Shown piece by piece: positions 37,201 through 52,200 of a stretch of DNA of 64,000 nucleotides. Position 1 is the first letter of the stretch. Every line of letters starts with the position of its first letter. Source of the stretch: Stenopsyche tienmushanensis (taxonomy: Eukaryota > Arthropoda > Insecta > Trichoptera > Stenopsychidae); assembly GCA_008973525.1 (NCBI GenBank), contig WACJ01000220.1, positions 62,001 through 126,000 of the forward strand, in the 5' to 3' direction. Under the pieces are notes generated by a model. That model did no database searches. It was not told where the DNA came from and saw only the letters and a program-made list of their open reading frames with translations. Position numbers and translations under genes: made by a program.

Positions 37201-40200
37201 ACAAACACTCTCGATAACACACAATATTCGGTCATTTCTTTGCGTAAACAAATAACACACTTGAAATCGAAATCATCGAAGTCGATAAATTTGGGCTTAA
37301 CGATCTATACAATCTGCGCCAAGTTCTCTCTGTCTCTGTCTGTCTCCGAGCTTCAATGTGCAAGAGTGCTCTTTCTGGGACATGAGAATTCGGACATACA
37401 TGTATGTCCATGCTCCTCAACAGCTTAATGATATAATTTTTAAAACATATTAAATAAAATATTTAAATGCCTTTCCGTGACATAAAATAAAGATTTTACC
37501 GCTGAAGTCATTTATTTTTAAAATAAGGTAATTTCCTAGCCGCACTATGTGTTTAATGAATTGCAGTTCGTTAAAGATTTTTTAAGTTTGACTGTTTTAA
37601 ATTGATAAGTGTACTGTAGTCATCAATTAAAATTTTAATAGAAATGTTTTTGGTAAAATTGATATAATATTAGGAGGAAAATTCACATTCAAGCACCACT
37701 CATGTTTGTTCAAAATTAAATATATTTTAGCTCTATTTTAGCGGCTACTGACAGTTTGATGTATTCAATAAATTTTGCTTGAAAAATTCAGCTCTTCCAT
37801 TATGTATGCTACTTGAATGTTTCATCGGGCAGGTGGAATGTGAAGCATTAAACTATTTTGGCGAAGAGGTATTTTTAATTCTTTCTCAGAGAGCCACTCT
37901 TCGATTCAATCCCTTCAAACTAGAATTCAATATATCCGAAGGATGTGAGGAGTTTCACAAAGCGAAAATCTATTTAACAAATCTTTTCGGATGCAATTTT
38001 AGATCTTAAGCTCCAATAAAATATATATAAGCGAAGAATGTCGAGAAATTTTTCAATAAAATGGATGTTGAAATGAGAAAATTAGACAAAACCCCCCCAT
38101 GAAGCGTTAACTATTACAAAATAAATGATTCGTATAGCGTATACTATCAACAATATTACATTAATATGTCAATTCGCAATTGTCAAATAGCATGACATAT
38201 ATTAGATGTTCACATAAGTAATGTCGTTTTTCTTGATGAACCATCTACAAAATTGTCTCCTTCAGTTTTTTGGGCGGTAAGGACGTGTTTAGAATTTTTT
38301 TTGTACGAGTGTCAATCTATTCGTCGGCTTGAGATAATAAAACGACCCTATAACGATAATGGAAGAGACATATCCGTCGGATCAATAACTGCGAAGCTGT
38401 ATGCTTTTTTAAAACCATATGAAAAATAAAACAATAGAGGCTACATATGCTAACATATTGAATTTTAGGAAATTATGGCTTAAAAAAAAGACGAGCCTCA
38501 AAGTGGATGACACATTCAGGCGAATCCTGCAAGCAGATTATTGCAAGAAAGAGAACTATTAAGCTAATTTCTTCGTGATTTATTGATTGATAATGATAAA
38601 TAAAAAAAACAATGGTTAGAGCATGAATAAAGGGCTATTTCAACATCTAAACTCAGATTTTTTTTTAGTCAAAACATGCTGGATTTTATGAAGAAAGACA
38701 TCAGTTATTTAAAGGGAAGGTGATATATAATATTATATAACGTAGGAAAATATTTTGTATTAGAAAATTCAATAAGCCTTAAGAAAAATGATTTTAAAAT
38801 TGCATTGAAAAAAAACGACATTACTTATGGAAACATCTAATATAATGCATTTTTATATTAATAAATAAAGTTGTATATGTGTTTATTAAATCATTCATGA
38901 AGAGAATCTGATAAAAATTTGCAGACTTGTATTGTGGTTCTCAACACTTTACGGTCCGGGATTTCGCATAAAGCCTCGCCTGGAGTACGGGCGAGTTTTT
39001 ACTTCTATCGTTAAATTAATGTAATTCTTAAGCTAGATAATTGTGTGACATAAAATTTTGCTGGTGGTTTAAAAAGTGTTTACAATCTGTGGCGCGTATT
39101 CCAGCGTGATAAAATGTAAAAATTCAAAAATATTTAGCTTGTCGGAATCGTAAAATAAATATTTAAGTTAAAATTATATAGAAACTGATATTTAAAAATT
39201 GAGCGTCTTTATTGAAATAATCTAAATATATAAATAGATCGATAGGTATTATTAAATGATAATGACTTACCAATATGTTTTTCTGCAGATTTTAAGGTAT
39301 GTGCGACCATTATATTGGGTTCGCTTCTTCCTTTTTTGTTAACAGCGGCTAAGATCACCTCGTAAGCATTTCCACTCTCAAGACCGGCGATAAAGAAGTG
39401 TGGAACACCAGTGGTGATGGTACTAATTAATTGCTTCGTTTGAAATGTGTAAACATCAACGGAAAACTCTTGAGGAAGTCCTCCATCGAAGCCTTCAACA
39501 CATTCTATCTGCAGCGTGTCTGCAGTCTGATTGAGAATCGTGCAGTTCGATAGCATATCCGGCTTCCCTGCGAAGAAAAATGCACGTTTCAAATAGATTT
39601 TTAATCATTTTTCATCCCAATATTCCCGTTAATTCTCGTCTAAATCCTTTGATTAACAACAACAACGACATGGGGATTCCCCCCCTTTCTGACCCAAGCT
39701 GTGTGTTGATTCCGATATTCGGGAGCATGTCAGCCCGCTCACAAAGTGCACAGCATGGTGCAAAACCGTGAATTTAAAATTCCATGTCCGTAAGGACATG
39801 CTTATTTTTCACTTTTTGCGGTTACTTGCGTTCCGCATGCTTTAAAATTAGATCACAAAATTTCAGTGTCCAGCCGGTCCGAATTTCGAACCAGTGACAC
39901 ATTGAAGGAACGCCTCGAAATCGGACGCCATGCCCAAACATATCCACAGAACATGATCTACGTTCATGAACGAATCTCCTTATGGACACTCCAAAGTAGC
40001 TGATAGCCCAAACCTAACCAACGAGGTCCTAAGCCGCCCGTGTCCTGTGAGGAATTGGGACGTCCAGTAAAATCCTTTGATTGTTCATACGTACCGGCTG
40101 GTGTTAAAATAAAGACGCAGGGCTCTTTCTGCATTCCAATTTCGTTCTCGCCCCAGCACAAGATGGTGCCGAAGTCAGCTTCTGTCTTCGGCATGTACGT

Positions 40201-43200
40201 AGCAACACTTCTAGTCTTGTCCACTATAACTTGATGAGGTGGAATATCTGTTAAATCTGAATCGCTTGTGTTGAACTTCCAAGTGAAGTTCACAGTTGGA
40301 GGATTGGCTTCCAATTCGCAGGCGATTTTGGCTGGTTCCATACGAGCCGCCCCCAAGGATCTTGCCTGTCCTGGTCTGCATGTCGGTGCAACTGCATACA
40401 ACAAATTATCAATATAAATCATCAACATCCTTATAACAATAATGTACATCGAAAAAAGCAAGGATATAACGCGATTGGTCGCATTATGCAATTTTAAAAG
40501 CCTAAGGACTGACATTTTTTTCAGTAGTAATCATATGATGCCAGATATAAAGGTGTTAAATAAGAAAGAAACTTGAATGTAATTCAAAAATGCCCGATTA
40601 ATCAAGTTTATTTTTGAACAAATTTGAGCTTGAAATTAAACACAATTAAATTATTCATATTTTGGTGCATAAAACGTCACTTTCATTAAGTTTACTGAAG
40701 ATAATCAGATTACCAAATAGACACATTTAGACACACAAAGATACACAGAAAAGACTTAATATCTGTTGTTTATATTATGATCTTAGCAAGTCCTGGCATA
40801 CTTATGATACGCATTGCTCCAAATACAGATGTTCACTATCGCAAAAAAATGATTGTATAATTCATTGTTAACCCTTTGATGAGTATTGTTGATGCTCGCA
40901 TATGCTACGGGTGCCCTGGAGTGATTCTAAGATTATGTCTCTGAATAAATGATAATAGTCTCTAATTTGCTGATGAGGTGCCGATAAATATGGTATAAAG
41001 AACTGCGCCTCCCTCAATAGGAAGTATCCATCGTTAATCGACTGTGAGATCATCATATAGGGAGTGTCCCAAAAGTCATGAAATATGTATTTTTTTAAAG
41101 ATTTATTGACAATACCGACGTAAATTATTAATAATCTTTAAAGTAACGATCATCTACATTTTTTTTCCACCGATGGAAGTTGACCGAAGCCAGATCGGGA
41201 TTGTAGAGTGGCGTTGTCGCTGTAGCGTGGGTGAAATAACGTCTCCACGCAGATTAACAGCGACATTTCCGTCTCCCTTTAGAGGCAACGTGTCAATTTA
41301 ACAGCGAGCGCTTCCGCTTCACGTTACCTACGCTGCAATGGTGTCAGAAGTGGGATTATAGCATATACAATGTGTGGAATGGGGATGTTGCTGTTAATTT
41401 GGTGAATTAAATCTGCAGAGATTAACAGCGCCATTACATGGGGATGATATTTCATCCATGCTATACCACGTTGTGTTTCGCCAGGAACTCTTGAATGCAC
41501 AGAGATGTGTTATTGGGCGCATTGTCATAATGCAGGGGATGCCAAAAAATATATGTAATGAATTTTGGGACACAATCTGTACATAACAGAATTGTTTAGC
41601 ATCCAAGTGATCCCTCGTGCGATTTCTGCAGCCGAACGACGCAGCGATACGCTGCAGCGACGAAAACAATACACGACTTGAGAAGACGATTAAGATTTTG
41701 CGTATTGGTGTTAAATAAAATGTCGTGATTGCTTTTGACTGAAAGATACGATTGAAGGTCTCGATAAAATGTCATAAAAGGACGTTTTGAAATTGGATAA
41801 GGCATCGTTAATCGCTTATGTATGCTTAAGACGTTTCTCGCAATTTAACGCCATTTTAAATTTTATAGGTTGTATCTCAAGAGTTATAAATCGTTGATAA
41901 TGTCATCACGCTTGAAATATATACGTTGGAATTGTTGAGAAGAAATTCAATTTCAGACCGATACACTTGAAGGGCGAATTTCAATTTTTATGCATGAATT
42001 TTTTTTCCCGTACGCATGGGAATTTATATATTTCCATTATTGCCGCCATTTTATTTTGACGAAACGGACTGTGCGAAGGGAGGTTGCCATTTTTAACATT
42101 GCGCAAGATGTCATTTCTTTCGGGAGTGTGTTTTTCGAACTTGGGGTGAAGATCCACCGCCGAGACTGGGGGATGATCAATCTGAATTATTTTATATTAG
42201 TGCTTGGAGTCGGGCAGAAGATAAAATATGAATATGTAGATAAGCGACGAAGACATAACAAATAAGTTTGTTAATCCGCAAGATTGTGGGATCAGCAAAA
42301 AACTGCATGATAAACCCTTTCTATTCGTAACCCAAATTGGGAGGATTAATCGTGAGCAGTAATAATGGATGAAGTATTTTTCGCTGTGAGTAAATTTAAT
42401 CTCGAGTTAGGATGTGAAGGCAGTGTGAATAAATTCTTAGAACGAGAACAATTTTGTTAAATTATCCCTAATATGAGAATTTGCTGTAAGCGGATTACAC
42501 AACCGGCAGCAAACAACTTTTCTATCGACAAACAAACAAAAGTGCTAGCTTTCGCTCAAAATTCTGCAAAATAAATATTCGCTTGATGCTCACTATGAAT
42601 TTTGCTTTTTAAAAAAGAAAAGGGTAGCAAAATTTGCGCGCAAAAACAAGTCCTTCTTGGATTATCTTATGGGTTTTTCCACCTCCAATTTATTTTTATG
42701 ATATAGTAATCGGATTCACTATCCAAGAAAACATTGAAGACACTCCACAGATGAAATAAAGCATATTCTGACATATATATTTTTTTATTAAATCCATAAA
42801 TCTGATCGAATTACAGCCAAAATGTATGCAAAAACTCATTTAAAAATAAATTCAAACAGATTTACAATAATTTTTTGTAAACATTTATAGGCACAATAGG
42901 GTAAATTGGGTGGAACGTCACGCATAGTGAAACTCAAAGTCGATCGGAAAGAGAGGGAGAATCGTTTTCTTTTTCTTCATCGCAACCGTAGCTTAAAAAG
43001 ACCACTAGACTAGTAGCATGCCTATTTTATTACATATTACACAATACACAGCGCATTTTTTTAGCTAACAATTTCCTATAACACCCAACGGCGTTGTTAA
43101 TCTGTGTATGTTCCCATCCGGTCCCTCAATCATGATCCGGTAGCAGAAAAAATCATCTCTGAGGACACAATGGAGCAGAGAGTGGCCCTTCAGCGTTACA

Positions 43201-46200
43201 ATGGTGTCAGAAGTAAGATCCCACTCAGTCACAGTTAATCTGGAGAATTGAATCGGCACAGATTAATAGTGTCATTGCGTGGTGATGTTATTTCGCACAC
43301 GCTACATTATGCATATATTTTTTTTGTCTAAAATATTTTGACATCGAATATTTATTTGGCATATGTCTTGAAATTATGCCAAATTTATGCAATTATATTT
43401 TCTTAGGGTTATGCAAGTCCTATAATTTATCACATTGGTATTTCTTTTCAAAAACCAAAATTTGTATGGGGTCCCTATCTCGACGCTATAGAAGATTTGA
43501 CACTATACCAGCGTCCGGCATTGAGTGAGTTAATTATGCTCCTAATTTGGGTTCGAATATTAAATTAAATAATATCAACTTAATAGATAGCAGGTCGTCT
43601 TTTAATGGTTTTAATTGGATTTATTTGATAAAAATATTAAATGGTTAGCAAAATATTATAACATATGTTATGAGCTTTTGGTCCTGGCGTAGCCTCATTT
43701 AAATCGGGATATATTGAGGATTGAAAGTGTGGCATTGAAATACAATTTGATAGCAGCCTACCCAATTAAAGTTAAGAAAAGCAAGTTGGTTTGAAGCGCA
43801 AGATAAGCGCGAGGCTGTCTCGTTTACCTGGAGTGAGCTAGCTTAGTTTCCAAACAAAGATTAGATTCCTAAAGAGAGCTCCCAAAGCACCCACAAGCGT
43901 TTAACGAAACCCTATAGTTGCCTCCATAGCCAGAAGTCTGACTCAATTTTCAAGCTTTGTCGAATTAATTGCTTATGAAATGTGACGTAAGCTTTTAGCA
44001 GTGCTATGCTCTCCCTGCCAGTTAGAGCACCTATGCGCAATTATATGCTTCATACGCAAATTAAATGTTTACACAACACACAAAATAACTATTCGAGTGC
44101 ATTGAATTTGCAAATGCATTTGGCAGAGCATCCGCTCGGAAATCAGAGCAGATGGACTCGTCTGATTGATACGCAAATCCAGTAAAATTTTGATCATATT
44201 ATGTGATATTTTGAAAAATGGCGTTATATTAGGGCGTTACACATAAACATTCAGAATTTGTAGACGAGAGCTAAACCGTCATAAATTTTACAAATCATAA
44301 TCAATTACATCAAAATAAAATTAATTAACTTCAATATTATTTTGTAAACGAGAAATTAAATTACTTATGCCATTTTAATAAAAGTTATCCGCAATATATG
44401 ATTTCACGGCTAATATAGGAACGCTCATTTTCAATCAACGAAGTCATCGAAAACTGAGCCTCCTGAATACGCGCCACCAAGCAATGCCGCGGCGGATATT
44501 TGAACGATTTACTAATTATACTTATTGCCATAAAATATTATTACAAATAAATATATTGAATTGAGTACATATCTTATACACAACTTGTTTTATTTACATT
44601 TAAAAATTAAGCGTTCTTATTGAAAAACCTTTATTTATCGAATAGACAAAAACCTTTTTTTGATGCATTGAAACCCGTCCAAATATTATTGGCCGTTCGA
44701 CAGATCCGAATCTTTATGTGTAACAATGTAAAAGTTTCAAAATTGATTTTAATGTTTGTATGTTCGTTTGTCTGTATGCAACATAAAAATATCTTAAATT
44801 CATATATAATAAACGCTGCTACTGACAAGATTATTGATTTTATTTTGGGATGAAGGATAAAAAATATTTTAGTGTTAAATGCATGCCTACGAAGCTTTTA
44901 TAGAGGATTTGACATTGAATAGTGCTGGAGAGATTCCAAAAGAAAATTAACCCTCAAATCGCATTTGTAATTAGGTCAATCGGTTGATTAAGGGTGAGCG
45001 AATAAAAAGAAAGTGGAATTGAAGCAATGCAGAAAATGCTACTCTGTTAAGGGGTGGGGGGACTGGGATATCGAGTGGTGGCATTTGGCGCCGCCAGACG
45101 GCAGCACGTGATGCGGTAAATGCGCCAGCGCGAGCATGTAACAGAAATGGCGTGGAAACATGAATGATGACGTTGCAGATGTTGAAAGGGAAAATATAAT
45201 TTACAACAACAGCGTCACGCTCCGTTCACATTATTCAGCTACCGCGGAGCATTGTGCCCCCCAATGAACATTTTCCATTCCAAACAATAATAAAAACTAT
45301 AAAATTTTTACGGGAATCATTTTTAATTATTAGGAAAATGCCAAATTTGATGGACAGTAAAGTTTGCATAAAACCATTTGAAAAGTATTTAAGTTCACAA
45401 TCAACACGTTGTGCTCTGGATGACTCAAATGTGCGCTCAAGCTCTAGACAAGTTAGGAACTGTTAGGAGCAATCTAAGGCACTCTTAAAGTAAGTTTTGT
45501 TCAACAGACCAAAACACATCTTTTTGAGGCAAAAAAATCAAATTTGGACTAATTCCTCATGAAGCCATATGAGAGCATTTATTTATATTTAATTTCGAGG
45601 CCAACTAAAGAATTATAGAGACGATAATAAAATTAAGTTATCCTCGGCAACCATAGTAGATTTTGGGCGGTCCGGTCTTTTTCTGTTCGCACACTCTCTT
45701 TGTTAAAATCTTCGTAAATTTTAGCAAACAAATGAAATAAAACGCACTGAAACATTAAAAAATAAATAAAAAAAATTGCAATTTTGAATTAGGATACAAA
45801 GAAATGAAATAAAAAAAAATAAAAAAAACTCAGCAGTTAGCTATAGTTTGTCGCTAGTACATCTGAATCCTCATTAAGAATGATTTGGTATTTATAAGGG
45901 TATATAATATTTATATAAAATAAGGGTACACAAAGAAATCAAAATTAAGGCGTCTTCTCACTTTACAAATTTAAAAAAAACGATTTTTATTTTATTTTAA
46001 ATTTTGAAAGTACATATCTTCAAAAATGTTATATCGAAATTTCATAAAGATCGGACGAGTCTAACTACATTTTTGGGCGACCGTTAGGTGACTACCTGAG
46101 AGCACCCGGCTGCATACGTATTGTTCAGACTCATGGTGCAAGTACAAGAAAGTGGTGAAAAACAATCAGATAGAAACTTTTAAACATCCTTCTGCTCTAG

Positions 46201-49200
46201 CTGAGGATATTCAAGAGGTTTTGAAATCGCTTTATGAAGATCTTTGGAGGAAATACCCAAAATAACAACGAGTGTTTCAACAGCTGTGTCTGGGTAATTT
46301 TTCTGCAACCAAAACTTTAAACGCGTTTATCTCAAAACAAGGTTTTTCGGTGGCTTGTTGATGAAATTTCGGAAACTATCCGGCCGATTGTCATGAAATT
46401 TGAATGACATATTCTTCATAGTTATGGCTATAGCGCATATCATCAGATTTTTGAAATTTTGATTTTAAGTATTTTTTTTTACAAAAAACTGCAAAAAAAA
46501 ACGCGTTTTTTTTTACTTTTTCGTAAAACGTGCGCCATTTTGTTATTTTCGCAAATATCAAAAACCTGATAATATGCGCTATAGCCATTGATATACTGAA
46601 TCTAAAACTGTTTTATTTTTTTGTTTCAAATGACCCATCTCGGAGATACCATCAACAAGCCACGAACATAACATTTCTACACGGGTTTTTCGATGCTACT
46701 GTTTTATTATAATAATTGTTCAAAAAAATAAAAATATATTTTTTTCATTTACTTGAAAGATGTGTTTATTACATAAGATCCATTTTATCTCATAATTTTT
46801 AGCGAAAACCCTCGAAAAAAAAATCGTGAAAATAGCCTATTTTTGAGGCGCCTAAAGTGAGAAGACGCCTTAAGTTATAAAATATTTTGACCCATGTGAA
46901 TTTTTCACAAAAATATTTTTAAAAAACTCATAGGGAATTGTATGTATTTTGTATCCTGATGGCTAACTATCAATCCAGCTACAATGCAATAATGGACTGC
47001 TAATATATTTATAAATGCAAATTTGAATTAATCAGATGGCAGACAATGAATATGCATTTGTCATTGATTTCGGATCAAAATTTGACAAATATCACAGTGA
47101 CTATCAAGCGCAATTATATTGTTACAAATCTTTCATAGGAATTAGAACAGGAAAACATTCGCATTAAATGCCAACATAATAAATTAAATTTGCTTTCGTA
47201 AACTTCTGCATCAAGGCGAAAAAAATGCGCTTAAAAGAAAAAAAAAAACTGTCATCTCCAAGCGATGACGTTGTTAATATGTATAGTTTTAATTCGCAAG
47301 ATAAGCGACTTGGCGCGTATTAACGACCTGTCATTTCTGACACCAATGTCACGTCTAACGCGGAGCGAGGGCGCTCTTGAGGCCGAGTTTCCGGCCCGTG
47401 TTTATCGAGATGGCTGCATTTGCACGCGGGTTCTTTCTGCTCTCGGGACATAATGGAGCCAAGCGGAGGGATGGAGGTGATCGATTGTCGAATAGAAATA
47501 TCCTCGTCATATTGATTTATTTATTGATGATGAGAGACAGAGAGTTCTAGTCGCGGGAAAGACGTCTTCCCGCAGCCAAGGCTATCCGATGGCTCTCATC
47601 TCCCGCGCGTCACCACCGGACTGACAATGGTGGACGCTCAAGAAGCGATAGGTGTCGTTATTTCAGACGCCATGTGTCCGCAACCCTTCAGAAGATGTCG
47701 CTGTTATTCTGACGAATTAAATCTGCACATTGACATTTCATCCACGCTACAACATTAACAAATAAGACCTTAACCGTTGCAGTATGCGACAAGCAAATAT
47801 AATATATTGGAGCCATATGATGTATCGAACGTCAAAAAAGGGCGGAAAAGATCATTTTAAAAATACATTATTCAAATTTTCCGCAAAGATTTCCCTGGGG
47901 GTTGAGAACGGCGCTGCTTGGTTATCACTGCACCTTGTGTAATCAAAGCGCCGCACACCGGTTAAAACTTCCAAGAGAGAGAGAGTTTCCCTTTAAACAT
48001 TTGAAAATAATCCTAGCCGCTTCCTTGTTGGAAAACTTATGAGATATTCATAAATACCCCGCTCTTGTTAATCCCCCCGATTAACCTGGATCATGTTATT
48101 CTACCCCCGGTTCTCCTAATTAAAAGTTGCCAAAGGCAAGTGACTGACTGAGGAATCATTGTTTACGAGGGCTCAAGATTCTTGCACTCGCTCCAGACTA
48201 CCCACACCGCCGCACTCTAATTATCATCCAGACAAAGCCTGTATATGAGAGAGCCCTGAATATATCAGCAAAGAATCTCATTTTAATTTTTCTTGTACAA
48301 CCCGAATTAAACACACGAGGCACATGAATGTAAATTTTAATAATTTAAAAAAACCCACCCCTAAAGTAGTATTTTCATTCAAAGCTCACAAGTATCAAAA
48401 GGTATTACTGGGGCTTGATGAATTTTTAAAAACGATATTTGTGTTATTTAAAATTCACTCTGTGGTTAAAACATAATTTGCCCTGCTTGTGAAATTCAAT
48501 TATACATTCCGGCGTTATATACACCGTCTCCCGGAATTATTCATACGGAGAAATATTTTGCATTTGAACAGAAATAATTACTTGGTTGTTAATTTCCAAA
48601 ATGAGGGCCCCAAATTTATGAAAAAGACAGGGGTAACGAACCCGAATGAATGTCTTTTGATTGAAAATCAATTGATTCTCTTCCAAAAACAAACATCCAT
48701 TGAGAGTGAATTTGCTAACAATTTAAGTACACACATATATATATATACATATATTTTATAGTAGTAGTCCCAGAAGTACCCGACCTGATATATTGATGGT
48801 GGTTGTTGTTTAAAAAATATTACTATGCTAGAACTTACTTATATACATATACTTCAAGTTTTGGGTGGTATAGTTTAAATGAGGCCATGCAAGTTTTTGA
48901 GAAGAAGAAATTTAAGTGATGGACCAAATGAGGTGACCACAACAGAAATGATGAAGAAAATCTACAAAATGGTATTGGATGATCGTCGACTGAAATTTTA
49001 CAAGCTAGTGGACGTGAAAGGCATTTGCTCCAGGGATGTATTTATCCCCATAGCTTACGCAAAAGCCCTAAATACCGTAAAAGAGTGACCACAAGGTTTG
49101 TGTGTCCAAACGGTCCGCCTTTCAGACCGTTGATATTTTAAATGAGTGCCTTGCGGTCGGATGCTATGCCTGGATATATGTACAAAACAGTCTGCGTCCA

Positions 49201-52200
49201 TGAATGAACGCCAAAGCCTATATAGCGAAGCTCTAGACTGTCTGTTTTCTGTGAAGAACTGGAACACCAAGTAATCTGGAGCGAACCATCAAACGGCGAA
49301 GACCAATTTACGCTTGGAGTTGCATTTTTGTGATGTTCAGATCAATTTGTCTTACTACAACTTATCCTAAAGAAATCCATATGGAAGTTTTCCCCTAATG
49401 CTTTAAATTTATATTCATTATTGCGAAATCCTCACGATGGTTTCGTGTATGTAATGTTTGCTCTGTTGCAATATATGAAAATGTATATTGCTATCAAGAT
49501 TTCAATTCCAATTTAGAATTTCTCTGCAGACGCTTTCGAATGCTGTACGAAAATTGCATTCAAGGATCGAGATGTCAACCATTGCTATTAACGTTGGTAG
49601 AAATTAACGAGGGGTAAACAATTGTCAACCCCTACGTAAATATTGCAAGCGAGATTTATAATGGAGAAGTCTCTAACAATGTTTGCACACATTGCGGTTG
49701 ATGGTATTGATATTAATCTAAATACATTAAATTCAAATTTACCCCTCATTGTCCGGTTTCAGATATTGAATATTTCCTGCATTGATTGTAATTTAAATAC
49801 AATTAAATTTATTAATCAAAAAGAAAATCTCAAGATTCGAAGACTGACGCTTTGGAGGCTTTTTTTCAGCACACAGCCATACGTTGGCTAGATAATTAGG
49901 TACATAGTCTGAAAAAGTACATCGTGTTTATTTTACGCAAAAGAAATTTACGTTTGGTTTGCGTATTCGTACATTCTGAACAAAAATAGATTGCTCATCT
50001 CGTCGAAAACCGACGATACTTTCAATCTCGCAGAGTATTCGTTTGCTTAATATAGGAGTCTATTTAAGGAGACACGTGTAAGCTGAGATCTTTGAAAATT
50101 GTATCAAATATATATATATATATAAAGGTCATCTATGTGTGGCGCCTAGATAACAATACCATATCATGCTTAATCATGGCGTCTTTTCAAATGACATAAA
50201 CCATGAATTGTTTTCAAGCAAAATTTGGTTTGGGGATGAAGCTCATCCCACAATGGATGGATTTGTTAATAAAAAAATCACATTTTAGACCAGGATTTTA
50301 GATTCGATGCTTAAAAGAAGAGAAAGTCAAAATTTATGGCTTGGGAATGATCTTGGACAAGTTCACAGCGGAGTCTCGCAGTTGGGATCGCTCTTGGTCA
50401 ATAGTTTAAAACAAATATTTAGATTAGACAAAAAGTAAAGTCATACATTTTATATCATAACGATGTTATCAATTGTTAATAAATACCGCTAAGAATTAAT
50501 GATTTTGGGCAAAAAGCTGGAATAAAAATAAAGGTAACCTTGTTTTTTGTGTGTGTTAAGATTGAAGAAATAAAATTCCCAGATTTGTTCCAACAGAAGC
50601 ACAAACGAACATATTTTAATAAATATGCCGATGTGAATATTTTTTCCAATTTAAAAAAAATAATTTAAATCACATTTCGGAAATGATTTATTTTATCTGA
50701 TTTATTGCAAAAAAATGTCAGAATTGTATAGGGTCGATAGTAGGATTAAAAAAAACACAAGGGATGTTTCACAGACTGCCTCAAGCTTTATAAATGGAAC
50801 GAGATAAGGCTTCAAACATGAGGACAAGCAAATATGTAGGAGCGCAGCATTTCGCAACTGCTGCCATGCCAACAGACGATTACTACAAAAAAACGACAAT
50901 CCGAATGTAAGAGTAAATTTTGTATTACTTATTTGTTGTAATATTTCGTACATTTTATATCCAGGTGGACGGGGTTGCTCTCTCCATCTCCCTCCCTGTT
51001 GCTGGCCACACAAGTGTAAAGACCGGAACGATTCCTGGTCACGCTCTGCAACACGAGGCTCTGGTTGCTCACGAGGGTCCCATCGGCGGCGTTGTTATAT
51101 AACTGCTTACCCTGGATGAACGAATCACACACACATTTACCAAATATTATCTCATTAAAGCACCAATTCAATACAATCAAGAAAATTAATAAGAAAATGC
51201 AAAAGAAAAAGCACGAAAAACAACGAAAAAAGCGCTGATTGATCCATTATGCACAATAAAAAATCGATCCATTAAGTTGTTTTTGAATATTTATTGACTC
51301 AAACAACTTGATGAATGATTTTTTTTTAAAAAAATAATTTAATATGCAAACAATCGCTTTTATTCGCGAGGAAAATCGCGCATATATATGATTTTTCATG
51401 GTCAAATTTGAATGCGATATTCATCATAAGGAACATTTTTAGGACGTGCAGTACATCAAGGATCATATGGATTTATCCAGACTGAAGGCAAAAAATCACT
51501 ACGTCACTATATTTGGACTATCGGAATTAGAAAATTACAATACGAATTGAGTGAATCCCCTGATCCGTGTTAGATTTTGAACCGAGTGGCAGTAGACGCG
51601 TCGGAAGACCTCAGCTACGCTAGGTTGATCAAGTAGAAAAGGTCATCGCACGTCTGGACGTGGGCAATTTAAGGGAGGACAGACGGAAATGACGCTATGC
51701 GCTGTCGATGGGCGACTTTTAAAAAGGGCAATCCACGTGTGACGCCTACATATTAGCGCTCTATTATGTTTACTCGTTGTTTTAAACGATATTAATCATT
51801 TTGTTTTTGTAGAAGGTAGTGTACTTTTAATGGATGGATTCGTCAATAAGTGAGATTGTCGTATCTGAGGGATGAGAATCAAGAAAATATTATTTAAAAA
51901 TATCTAGGCGTTACATTTGAATGATCTTTTAGAATCTCTTATTACCTATCTGGCGCCCAATCATCCTCGTCGCTAGTTGTACTTTCCTAGCTCCTTCAGT
52001 AGGCAACTTACAGCTCAGGGCGATTCACAGCTATAGTTTCATCCATGGCGTCGACGAGAATGATTCAATAGGGAGTCAATTTCAAATACCAAATCTTTTT
52101 GTTTACGTTTCATTTGGATCGGCGGTGGTTACGAGGCGTAGACGAGGAGTTTCGAGGGACTCCAGACCGAACTCCATGTCGAGCTAAATTATAAGTGGAT

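Noticed and set aside
40040..40234. Plus-strand frame across receptor exon d
   Set aside because: Antisense to a well-supported Ig exon.
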